The translations under genes were made by a program, and so were the position numbers. Source: Sternotherus odoratus (lineage: Eukaryota > Chordata > Testudines > Kinosternidae). Taken from it: DNA of 64,000 nt. This document shows, piece by piece, positions 46,182-56,759 of the stretch (position 1 is its first letter; each line of letters begins with the position of its first letter). Under the pieces are notes generated by a model. That model was not told the origin of the DNA, did not search any database, and saw nothing but the letters and a program-made list of their open reading frames with translations. The stretch lies in the NCBI GenBank assembly GCA_032164245.1, contig JAVMKO010000003.1, positions 140,357,259 through 140,421,258 of the forward strand, written 5' to 3'.

Positions 46182-46194
46182 CTAGGCAAAGAAG

Positions 46195-47944
46195 GTGTGT
46201 CTATGCAAATAGATTCTGCCTCTCAGATGTTTTCCCCCAGGTGGCAGGAGAGAGTTTATTCAGACCACTGGCTTACACGATACCTTAAGGAGTTGTAGTC
46301 TTAACATCTGACACCTTGAGACATTCTATGGCTAGAAGCCAATGTTATGTGTTTCACTGGAAAGCCAGGAATCTCTCTTTTCTATTGGAAAAAGCCCTGC
46401 CATTTCTAATCCTGCAGGTTCCTGAGAGACCAGCCCTGAAACCTGTCACTGGTCTAAATTCGAGTAAAGTGCACCCAGGACGTTGGAGCAGTGTAGTTTA
46501 GGTAGGAATACTTCTCTGGCAGATGGATTTAGAGAATAAATGGCAGATGGCTGTTCAGAATTTGGAATGTTAGAAATAGTCTCAGGGCACATGGATTAGT
46601 GGGCAGAGTGCAAGTGAGACAGTCAAAGGCGCATGATAAATATAAGTTATGACATGACCCTGCAATCTACTATATGGATATTACCAATGCATAAGGGCCT
46701 GGTATAAATAGATTAGACTGGCAGCGACAGAGACAGGATATATAAACTTACACCCAAACACAAACTGTACAGGTTTTAAGCCAGGACCAAAACTGAAGGA
46801 CATTTTGCAGGCTTCACAGCAGCTGGAGCTGTAATGGGAGTTCTGTCAGATTCTTCACAGGGCTCTGGAAGAGAGCATGGTCCTATACCTTTTGAAGGGT
46901 ATGGGTTGGCCTTGCCAATGCTCTGCCCTTCTCTGCCCTTTTCAGATGGCTACATCAGACCGATGGGTGTCAATTGGGGTTTTTCAGTGCTCAGTAGCTC
47001 TGAGAAACCAGACCCCAAGGTCACAGCCTCCACTCCCAAGCCTGTGTGTGCAAGCATGCAAGGACAGGGAGTTTCTTTGCATCCACTCCCTCCACCCCAC
47101 CCCCTCATACATTCACATAGAACCAGGCACAGGCTAACTTTGTATCTCTCAATGTGTCTTGTTGACTTAGGACATTCATAGTACAAATTGCATAGATCTG
47201 TAAATACGCAATGCCATAAAAACTTCTCAGCCCTTTTTCTGGAATGAAAAAAATTGCTGAAGATGCCTTGACTGATAACACGGAGCAGTTTTCTCGGTTG
47301 CTTTGCACAAATCATGATTTGTTAAGTCTTGCGACATGCATGGAACCGCAAGTCAGCAGGATGCTGAAAGAGATGAGCAGCCTCAAAAATTTCCCTTGAT
47401 GAATGGGGAGCAGGAGGGAGCCAGAAATTAAGTAAACAAGATGCTCACAAATATTTTGCATTTAACAATTAAAAAAAAACTTCAAAGCTCTAAATGATTT
47501 TGCTTTCCAGGCCACATGTTGCCTTTGGAGACGCTCTGCAGCATCTAAACTGTATTTCATTCCTAAACATTCTGTAGGCATTCTATTCCAGCTGGACGCA
47601 CTTTGAGTCCATTATTCATATCTCCATAACAGTTTTCTGTGGCTCTCTAGTAGCAAGCTGACAAGGAGAAATGAGGTATTTGGACAGGGTGGAAGCCACA
47701 AAATTAACATGCGTATTTTGGCATTAAAATGTCTTTGCAGAGCGTTCACCCTTAAAATCTGACAGGCAATTTGCCCATGGGATCTGTTTCCAAAAGGCCC
47801 AATCCCGTAAGGTGCCGAGTACCTCCTGCAAAGTGATTAGCACCCTCACTCCCGTTGAAATGAACAGGAGTTGCAGTTGCTTAGCAACCATTAGGATGGG
47901 ACCCAGGTCAGTTTTTAGGACTTCTGACTATCCTAAGTAGGTTT
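46195..47944. other. mostly unassigned sequence
   Basis: Positions 47798-47900 (gcccaatcccgtaaggtgcc ... gttgcttagcaacc) recall the 'gctcagcacct' palindromic family. No gene was supported. Confidence 0.35.
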
Positions 47945-48695
47945 GTGGTCCATTTTGGTAAATTTCATGATCAAAGGATCTTAAAAAGCTTAAATTTCAT
48001 GGTTTCAGGTATTTAAAGCTGAAATTTCACAATGTTGTAACCATGGGGGTCCTGACTGAAAAAGGGGTTTGGGGGTGGTCACAAGGCTACTTTGGAGGGG
48101 ATGCAGTATTGCCACCCTTATTTCTGTGCTGCTGCTGCTGCTGTCTTCAGAGCTGGGCTCCCAGCCAGGGAAGATGTCTGGAGGTGGGTCTGACATGGCC
48201 CTGGGAGCAGTTTCTGCAGGGGAAGAGGAAGTCCCATCCTTCCTCAGCCCAGCTGGGAGTAGCATCTGGAGCCCAGTTCGAGGTAAAAGCCCCTGGCCGG
48301 GATGCCCCCAAGCCTACCCCTCCTGAGCCCAACGCATGGGGGTTAAAGAGTCCTTGGACTGGCTGGGGGCAGGAGCATGGTGATCATAGCAACCCCCTAA
48401 TCACGGCACCCTGACCCCCTGCAAAAAGAGCGATGACCTCCACATATCTTGCCACCTGTGCTGCTGGTGGGGCAGCACTGCCTTCACAACTGGGTGCCTG
48501 GCCAGCAACTGCCACTCTCCACTCTCCAGCCACCCAGCTCTGAAGGCCTCAGAGACGTAATGGTGTCAATACCACGACCCTCCCAACAATAGCCCAATTT
48601 CACAGTGGGTAGGGGCAGATTTCACAGGAGGAGAACAGATTTCATGGTCCGTGATGCTTTTTCATGCCCATGAATTTAGTAGGGCACTAACCTTA
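47945..48695. mobile_element. long MITE-like element with 'aaatttcatgg' ends
   Basis: The left side has tccattttggtaaatttcat and repeated 'aaatttcatgg'. The right side has cagatttcatggtccgtgat and ccatgaatttagtagggcac, the inverse style. The centre is GC-rich with (CTG)5 at about 48127-48142. It fits a common reptile hAT-type MITE. A clear duplication was not found. Confidence 0.55.
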
Positions 48696-50940
48696 AGGTA
48701 TTGACTTTTCTTACTACAGACCAGTTTCAGTCCCTCTGTAAAACAGGCAGCTGATAGGAGCTTAGACCTTTGAGCTATCACTGGCCAAAGGGAGACTGGC
48801 TCCCTTTTCATCCTGTAGGTCCATCCTATTCTCAGTAGATACCTGTAGCACCCTCATCCCCTGTAGAATTGGAGTGCCTTCTGCCTGTGCATTAGCAACA
48901 TGACTAATCTGTTATGTATGGTTTATTCTCTCTCTCTTGTCCTCTCCTCAGGGAAGGAATCACATGTGCAGTGGATTGTAAGGTTAGTTTGGGTTTGTTT
49001 GGGGCAGGAGTGGGTCTTACATACACATTGACGTGTTTATATTAAGAGAAGGTAACGTCAAGAAGTTCTCCTCGCTTTTGGTGCAGAAGGTGGTGAGGTT
49101 TGTAATGGTCTTAGGTCCTGGGGGAGTTCAGTCCATAGTCTCTTCTGCCCTTGGCCTCTCTTTCCCACCAGACAAGGTTTACCTTTATGATAATAAGTGT
49201 CACTGTGCCTGAGAAACAGAACTGCAGATCCAAAGCTTCATCCCAGAGCCTTAGGTGATTTTTTAGCTGTCCTGGCCATTGCAGAGCAGCTACATATGGA
49301 ACATGTGCTTAGCTCTCAGTTTGCTTAGCTATGATCATTTGCAAAATAAGGGCTACTGTTGATTGAACACGTCTACTTTAATATTAGGTTAATATTGGTG
49401 AGCCCCAAGCCATTAACGCTGACTGGCTTTTTCCATTTTTTAAATAAAAACATTAGCCAAGTTATTTTTTCTAAGTCCTCTGCTTTTGGGCAGTGAGCAG
49501 AAGCTTTCGATGAGGTCTCATACACAGCCAGGATTTCTAATGGGAACCATTGTCTAGTGAAACCGTAGGGTCTGGGAGCAAGGATCCCATGACTTTATTC
49601 CTCAGTCTTCCACTGACATTCTGTGTCCACATACAAATGAGACAGAATCCCAGAGGCAGGCAGCCTTCTGGGCCTATTGAAGTCAAAAGGGCACCAAAGG
49701 GGCTCAAAGATCCAGTCTCATAGATCAGGACTTCAGCTGTAATCTCAGAGTATGGAGTTGTCCTTTTTTTGTCTGTAGAATGCCAGGTACCACGACTGAT
49801 GAGCAATAAATAAATAACAGCAACTACAAAACTCGAGAGCCAAAGCTAATTATAAGACCATCCCATCAAAATCCTCCACTGCCTCCAGTAAACAGATACA
49901 GAATGGATAACAGCTGGGACTCAATCCAATGAGCTACTGAGCACCTTCACCTCTCATTCGGTTAAAGGCTTCAATGGCAGGGGGAGGGGGGGCTCAGCAC
50001 CTCACAGAGTCAGGCTCTTGGAAACATGACAAACCTTTCTTTTGTTACCAAAATAAACAAATTAAGAATTATTCAAGGTAAACAGTAACGACTAGCAGCT
50101 GTGATATACAAGCACAGACTGTGTGGAACCAGGAAGATGGAGAGTGTTAGAAGGATTGATTCATTTACAGTGGCTTCCATTTTTGTGGGTGTGTGGTTCT
50201 ATTTAGACATTTGGAGTCAGATGTTCAAATGACCCCTTACTACCTGGTTGTGCCCTCAAAACACCCAAATCCCAACATTTTCACCTGAAATTAATTGAGA
50301 ATTCAAAGACACAGCCTTGAAAATAGAGAACAGGCCAAGCACCCTTTCAAAATTTAGCCCAGAAGGTTCCCTCTTGGAAACCCCTCTTATCTGATGTTAA
50401 GTGAGACCAAATTTAGTAAGACTCTCCTATGTTGTGTTTGAATAGACGGCCTTAACTTGCACCACATGTTGAGAATGAGCGAGCACCTCTTATGCAGCAT
50501 TTTGTTTAATTGCCAGCAGTACCCAGGCTGACTTCTGGTGATTTCTCCTCTTCCCCTGTTGCCATCCTATTATCCTTTCCACTTGTAAGCCAAAACATTG
50601 CCCAAATCTTCTATAGCACATTATTCAATAATTTGGGAAATTTTCAGCTATTGTTTTTAAAAGTTCATTTTACATAGGGGAAATCCATTGCTCTTCCTTT
50701 TACCCCCCCCCCTCCCCTCCATGCCGGTCCTCCACATTCTGCCTATCTATATCCCCGCAGTTCCAGATTGATATTTTATTCCTTTTCGCATCCTGTCCTA
50801 ACCTGTTGTGTGGCTGTGCACTGTTTACCACTTACCGCATTACACCTCGGAGATGGAAGAATTTCTCCCAGGGTCAGTAAGTGATTCTGGTTTGTTCACT
50901 ACTTTTAGAATAAAAGGGTCTATAAATAAACATGTACAAT
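48696..50940. other. mostly unassigned sequence
   Basis: Positions 49918-50020 (ggactcaatccaatgagcta ... ggctcagcacctcacagagt) are a palindromic MITE of the 'gctcagcacct' family. A run of nine C lies at about 50704-50712. No gene was supported. Confidence 0.4.
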
Positions 50941-50949
50941 GTTATTTTA

Positions 50950-51179
50950 AGAATCAGAGAGGTAGCTGTGTTAGTCTGGAATAGCAGAAGTGACAAAGAG
51001 TCCTGTGGCACCTTAAAGACTAACAAAAGTATTGAAGCATAAGCTTTCGTGGGCTAATACCCACTTCGTCGGATGCTTCCACTTCCTTGCATCTGACGAA
51101 GTGGGTATTAGCCCACGAAAGCTTATGCTTCAATACTTTAGTTAGTCTTTAAGGTGCCACAGGACTCTTTGTCACTAAC
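50950..51179. repeat. foldback retroposon, head on the left, 9-bp target duplication
   Basis: The head (gaatcagagaggtagctgtg, ttagtctggaatagcagaag) leads into the arm (tgacaaagagtcctgtggca ... ttcgtcggatgc). A 12-base spacer (ttccacttcctt) is followed by the inverted arm (gcatctgacgaagtgggtat ... gactctttgtcact). gttatttta flanks it at 50941-50949 and 51180-51188. It is the same structure as 28673 and 42331 in the opposite orientation. Confidence 0.88.
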
Positions 51180-51267
51180 GTTATTTTAGAATCCTAAGGA
51201 TGATCTTGAGGTGCACAGAGAGATGTATCTTTTATATGTAACTAGCGAAAATACCCGGCGTTGCTCG

Positions 51268-51330
51268 GGTCCGTCGGAGGTGGGGAGGGGGCAGACAGCT
51301 GAGCGAGTGCGGGGTCCGTTGGAGGGGGGA
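51268..51330 (+). repeat. left copy of a flanking direct repeat
   Basis: tccgtcggaggtggggaggg ... gtgcggggtccgttggaggg is repeated at 51871-51931 with few changes. The pair brackets the C-rich minisatellite. Confidence 0.85.
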
Positions 51331-51334
51331 GGGG

Positions 51335-51870
51335 GCAGAGAGCAAACCTGACACCCCCACCTCACCCCCCCGATGAAACCCGACACCCCCACCTCACTTA
51401 CCCCTTGACCAACCCCGACTCACATTTTCACCCCCTCACCCAAACCCAACACCCCCACGTCACCCCCCTACCAACACCCCCTGACCAACACCCACACCTC
51501 ACCCCCCGTAGACCAAACCTGACATACCCACCTCACTTCCCCCCCCAACCAAACCCGACACCCCTACCTACCACCACAAACAAACCCGACACCCACACCT
51601 CACTTACCCCTCGACCAACCCCAACCCTCCTCCTCACTCCCCCAACCAAACCCAAACCCCCCACCTTACCCTCCCACCAAACCCAACACCCCCTGACCAA
51701 CCCCAACACCAACACCTCACCCCTCACCCACCCAGACACCTTCCCACCCCCCCAGACCAAACCCGACACCCCCGGCTCACTTACCCCCCGACCAAACCCG
51801 ACACCCCCACCTCACCCCCCAACCATACCCGACACCCCTACCTCACTTACCCTCCGACCAAACCCCACTC
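51335..51870 (+). repeat. C/A-rich minisatellite, about 31-36 bp period
   Basis: Units such as gaccaaacccgacaccccc plus 'cacctcacttacccc' recur about 15 times with drift. Clear starts lie at 51755 and 51790, and a variant at 51821. The plus strand is almost devoid of G, so the minus strand is G-rich with many runs of 3-8 G. The open frame of 183 codons through it is Pro/Thr/His repeat text and not a gene. Confidence 0.9.
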
Positions 51871-51931
51871 AGGTCCATCGGAGGTGGGGAGGGGGCAGAG
51901 AGCTGAGTGAGTGCGGGGTCCGTTGGAGGGG
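51871..51931 (+). repeat. right copy of the flanking direct repeat
   Basis: It is a near copy of 51268-51330, with tccatcggaggtggggaggg and ctgagtgagtgcggggtccg. Confidence 0.85.
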
Positions 51932-52127
51932 GTATTATGACATCATAACTATGTGACAGAGAACAGCAGCTGCCCAGCTGATGTGAATGGGCTTTAAAGA
52001 ATTTCACCCCTGGGGGGCGTCAGAGGTGAGATTTGAAAATTTGTTGACTCTTACCCTGATTAGGACCCTAAGACCTCTAACTGTACCAAATTTCAAGTCT
52101 CTAGCTCAAACGGTGTGGAAGGAGTAA

Positions 52128-52178
52128 GCGCACATACATACATACACGCATACATACATACATGCACGCATACACCAT
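52128..52178 (+). repeat. (CATA)n-type microsatellite
   Basis: Repeats of cata/catg/cacg with interruptions lie just inside the right end of the unclassified repeat. Confidence 0.85.
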
Positions 52179-52199
52179 TTGACTTTTATATATATAGAT

Positions 52200-55100
52200 T
52201 TAACTTTGTGAATAAAAGGCAAGATGCTCATTTGGTGTAAATTGGCAGAAAATCTGGCCCAAAAATGATATACAAAACCAAAAATGATAACAATCCATGT
52301 TTGGGATGGAGGGGGAGAGTTAATAAATTCTCCCAACACATGTGAGGAATGTCTCATAAAATCAGACCAGCAGAATAAACACTCCACTTTCCCAGAAGAC
52401 TTTACCCTGTCCCAGCATTCTTCATTGTAGTACGTAACATATAATGCTGAATGTCCATCTTCTTCCATCCCTGGAACATGCAGCATTCTAAATCTGCTCT
52501 GGTGATCTGCAAGGACTCAATACACTTCACGCCATAGTTTTATGAAATACACAATTACAAATTCATTAAAGATGTGCAACTTCTGCAGCACCCACATAAC
52601 TTTTTCAGAAAGCTCCTGAGCTTCAAAACTTTCTGAACGTCTCACTTATCAGTAGCCTAGCCAGAGCAACGTAACACCGTTTCCCTTTCTAAACTGAGTA
52701 CACCATGAAGGATGGGGAATGATACCCAGAGCTAGAGCCCCTACTGGTGTACAGCAGTATACTTCCATTGACCTCAGTGGAACTCTGTAGACTTCCTCAG
52801 CTGTGGATATGGCCCATAGTATGCACAGGCCTTCACTTTGTGCAGAGTAAGTGTGTGGAAAACAACGCCATTCATGGTACAGGAAAACACCACTGGATGT
52901 TGAAGCAGGATAGATCTGCTTCACAGCCCCAACTCATGACAAATGATTTGGGAATAAAAATATTCTCCCCCCTTCTCCACTTTTCTTCTGGTTCTATAAA
53001 GCTGTCCCTGGCCTCTCTGAAAGATGGTGTCTTCATAGCTCTCCTAGGAAGCTCAGACTTTTGTCTGACAGCTGCACTAGGAAAGGATCCAAAAGATTAT
53101 TTTTCCCCTTCAGTACTGATCCAGCTATGGTAATGGTGTGGCAGACACAGCTGGCTAACGTGGGTTGAAAGCCAGTATCTCTTCCCCCCTCCCAAAACAT
53201 GCACTCACATAGTCACTATATCTTTGGATAACTGGGGAGCTGACATCATCTCCTACCCCACTGTATTTTTTCCCCTAATACAAACCCATAGGATGACAAA
53301 ACAAACCCACTATGTGAAGCCTTGTTGCGGTAGCAGAAGGATGAGGAAGGGAAGCGCAGATTTTTCTCCAAACACTTTTCAGACCTTGATTTTCTAAATC
53401 CACAACAGCTCACATCTGAGGGGTTACTAAGGACAATCGTGTTTTTAAAAGAAATCCATGATTTCTTTACATCATTCTGGATTGAGCATTACAGTTACAG
53501 GTGCTGTTGTGGAGATCTGGTGACTCCTTGCAGGCAAAGATGTCTGGGAGACAAATTAACTGAGGCTCCATTTTCTGAGCAGATTAATTATAAATAAAGC
53601 ACATATCTGTTTTACGTGACGCATCCAAGTATCCATTTCAAGTAGGGAAATGGGAAGCCAAAGGTGTACGGAGTGAATAGGAATGTATTTTAAAAATTAG
53701 AGTCCATTTAAAAATCATGCCTTATAATTGTATTTCTATGGACTCTGTATTTAATCAGTTGGGCAGTCAGGGGCTCCAGAGACATCACTGTTTGCGAGAT
53801 TGCTTTTGCAAGCTACTGAAAGCAGGAGGGTGGCTTTCCATTAAAACATGCATCTGCTGGCTCCTTCTTGAACAGAAATGCAGACAATTATCATGGACAC
53901 AGGGACAGTTCAAGCAAATTCCCTGCCCCACCCCTACCCCCAAAACACAATGTCAGTTATGGGGATCTCCCCTCTTCTAGCTGCAACCTCGAGGTTCCAT
54001 TTCCATCCTTATCTCCAATCGCCAGCCAAGGGTGGTCGAAGGGAGTATAACCAATAGGCCTGATTCTCCAAAGGCATCTCCAGCAGGTATTTATATTGTT
54101 GTGAAGTGAGTGTAAAATGCAGCCAGATCCAACTGGGAGCATTTTGTACCCATTTTGTTCTTGTGAAAAGACCGCACAAGGTCTATGTCTCCGCATGCCC
54201 AATATGTTCAAAACTTTGGTTGATTTGTTTATGCAGAGAATTTGGGGGAAGAGAGAATAGAGGTTTCCCCTTAAGCAGCAGTAGAGGAAACCTGTGCTGA
54301 GTCCCAGCCAGGACCATGACACCGTGAATCACTACAAGGATCCGGTTATTGCCCCCAGAGCTCCGTCAGCACAAAGCAACTTCCACTACCCAGCACTGGA
54401 GCAATTTCAACTTGTTCCTGCTAACTAGGGCCCCCAAACACCCGGTAGCATCCTAGAGTTGTAGGTTTACCTTCTCACCTGAGCCAGCACTGTTGTGGGA
54501 GCTCTATTCAGAGGATGATGGAATCTTACAGGGCATTTTTAATGAAAAAAGAACAGCATTGCTGAGCCCTTGGAATTTTTATTTCTTTTCTTTTATTTAT
54601 TTTAGAAATGTATTGCAGCCAGGGTGTCAGGCTCTCATGCGTATGGCCCTGTGACTCATTCACCTCACCAGCTCGGTTCCCCTCCCCACCTTCAGAACTC
54701 CAGTAGCACCGAGTCTTCTGCAGGTGTCCATATTACACCAAAACCTTTTTAGAGATTTTATTTGGGTTGGAGCAAACCCAACATACCAGAAAGAAATAAC
54801 CAAAGGAAGGCAATGACTGAGACAGGCCAAGGAGGGTAGAAGAAAGGGCATGGGAAAGACCAGGAAAAGAAAAATAGTAGGGGACTACAGAGGGAAAAAT
54901 CAGATGGGAGACTGCTGCAGGGGATGAGAGGCAGAGGACTGGTGAGAATGGGCACTGGAAATCAGGGGGGCAAGAAGGCAAGATGCTCTCATAATGCACC
55001 ACAACCACGTACTCCCATAATTCAACTGCCTTCCAACAACTTGAGGGGAGACCATGGTTCATCATGAGAGATGTAGTCAAAACAAGAAGCCTGGTCTATT

Positions 55101-55693
55101 GTGAAAAATAGGAATATGAGAGAGCCAAATTACAACTCCCATGAGCCACCACAGCAGGATTTCTTAAGTGAAATACTTCAGTTTTCAAACAAAATATTTC
55201 ACGTTTTTGCCAAAAACCTCAATATTTTCTACGGGAAAAAGTACATTTTCCAACCAGCTCTGCTATTGAAGTTTGAGATTTGTTTTTATGTGTGTTTCTA
55301 GGAATCTATTTAGTACATATAATCCCTCCATTCTGCTTCAATTTTTTGAGGCCTCATAGTCCCCTCTCCTCCACAGCCAACTTCATGGGGCCATATCTGC
55401 AGGCAGAAAGAGCAGGCTAGGATGCCCCTTCATTGAGGTCATTCCAAGGTTCAGTAGCTAAAGGTTTGAAAACAATAGAGCGTTTTTCACCTTCCCTGGA
55501 ACCCAATCTCAGTAGAAAAATGTGATGAATCTCACTCTGCATTCAGACTCCATGAGCAAATAGTCCCACTGGAGCTGTATTGGGAAAGAGAATACATAGC
55601 TCTAAACAGGTGCCACAAGCATTCTCCTTATCGTGACATGGCTGTCAAGGAGATAAAGTGCAAATTTTCTATATTCTGAATGCCATACTACTG
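52200..55693. other. mostly unassigned sequence
   Basis: Positions 54057-54135 (aggcctgattctccaaaggc ... gtgagtgtaaaatgc) are a decayed palindromic MITE. Positions 55150-55265 resemble the T/A-rich repeat at 10790. No gene, RNA or other repeat was recognised. Confidence 0.35.
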
Positions 55694-55897
55694 GGAGGTA
55701 GTGTAGTGTAGTAGTAGTAGTGTAGTCTAGTAGCTACAGCACTGGACCAAGACACAGGAGACCTGGGTTTTATTCCCAGCTCTACTGCTGTGCAGCTTTA
55801 GGCAAGTCACTTCACCTCTGTGCTTCAGTTATAATTTGTAAAGTGCTTGGAGCTCCTCAGCTGAAAAGTGCTATATAAAAGTTAGGTTTTATTATTT
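55694..55897 (+). repeat. MIR-type SINE
   Basis: It reads ggtagtgtagtgtagtagta, cagcactggaccaagacaca, ggagacctgggttttattcc (B-box region), ggcaagtcacttcacctctg and gtgctatataaaagttaggt. The A-box region carries an expanded (GTAGTA) run. The region between 'cttcagtt' and 'tttgtaaagtgcttggagct' is deleted relative to other copies. Confidence 0.8.
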
Positions 55898-55906
55898 TAC
55901 ATATTA

Positions 55907-56502
55907 CAGTAAACCCTCGATTTAACGGACTTCGGATGCAACGGACAAAATTTCTGAGCAAGCTGATGCATTCCTGATCCATTTCTGGCGGGCTGGCTGC
56001 TGGCTCCCGGCTGCCGCCCGGGTCCACGCAGCAGGCAGGCTGGCTGCCGGCTCCCGCCTGCGGGCGGGCTGGCTCCTGGCTCCCACCCAGGTCCCACCAG
56101 CGGGCGGGCTGCCGGCTCCCGCCCGAGTCCCGCCAGCAGGCGGGCTGGCTGATGGTTCCCCACTGCCGCCCGGGTCCCAGCAGCCGGGCCCTGGGCGGGC
56201 TGGCTGGCTGACGGGTCCCGGCTGCCGCCCAGGTCCCAGCAGCCAGGCCCTGGGTGGGCTGGCTGACGGGTCCCGGCTGCCGCCCAGATCCCAGCAGCCG
56301 GGACCCGGGCGGGCTGGCTGACGGGTCCCGGCTGCCGCCCGGGTCCAGACAGCAGGCGGGCTGCGGAGCTGCCGCCCCGACCCTGTGGCTGGCGGGCTGG
56401 TGCTCCGACAGCTTGTTTGGTTTTTTTTAATTAAATAATGGACTTTTTCATTTAACGGACACCCCCTTGCCCGAATTAGTCCGTTAAATGGAGGTTTTAC
56501 TG
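55907..56502. mobile_element. pogo/Tigger-like MITE carrying a minisatellite
   Basis: Ends cagtaaaccctcgatttaac and ccgttaaatggaggttttac-tg are inverted repeats with TA on both sides (55905-55906 and 56503-56504), the Tc1/mariner target. 'acggac' phrases lie just inside each end. The middle is a GC-rich tandem array, an unusual content for a Tigger-type MITE. Confidence 0.8.
55985..56410. repeat. GC-rich minisatellite, 55-59 bp units
   Basis: The marker ctgccgccc recurs at 56163, 56222, 56277 and 56332, giving spacings of 59, 55 and 55. Each unit contains ggctggctgacgggtcccgg. Earlier units (55985-56160) are shorter and more varied. Frames on both strands are open only because of composition. 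Confidence 0.88.
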
Positions 56503-56671
56503 TATGCTAAAATATATAGATGGAAAAGACGTATTTGTTGTTCAGTCCACCTCTCACTAGTCCCTTTCAGTACATATTCTGGTGCTCTCTCCACTCAAGT
56601 TTCAACAGCTCCAAGAAACAGGGCTTCCTCCACTTCCCATTAATTCCCAAGCCTCAAAGTCCCCTTTCTGA

Positions 56672-56755
56672 GAGCAGGTCTACACTACGGCAGGAATCAC
56701 GTAGCTGGAATTCATAGCATAAGTCGACTTACCACGGTAGTGTAGAGACATAGCC
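56672..56755. mobile_element. short Harbinger-type MITE remnant
   Basis: gagcaggtctacactacggc on the left and cggtagtgtagagacatagcc on the right are inverted. TTA follows the right end (56756-56758), but the left flank lost it. The interior is only about 45 bp, so it is internally deleted. Confidence 0.6.
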
Positions 56756-56759
56756 TTAG

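Larger units (their letters stand above)
51236..52199. mobile_element. unclassified repeat with 'aatacccggcgttgctcggg' start
   Basis: It opens ctagcgaaaatacccggcg and closes with a catacata-rich segment and cttttatatatatagattt. Near the end it has 'tgtaccaaatttcaagtctc' and tagctcaaacggtgtggaag. Such starts and ends occur together in dispersed repeats of many animals, but I cannot place the class. The middle is replaced by a C-rich minisatellite (51335-51870). No coding region was seen. Confidence 0.5.

Noticed and set aside
47945..48695. Trinucleotide (CTG) expansion locus
   Set aside because: There are only about five units, inside a MITE-like element.
51405..51956. 183-codon open frame, Pro/Thr/His-rich
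   Set aside because: It is the translation of a C/A-rich minisatellite; stops are rare because the strand lacks G and T. No domain is present.
55985..56410. CpG island as a possible host promoter
   Set aside because: The GC content comes from a minisatellite inside a TA-flanked MITE.
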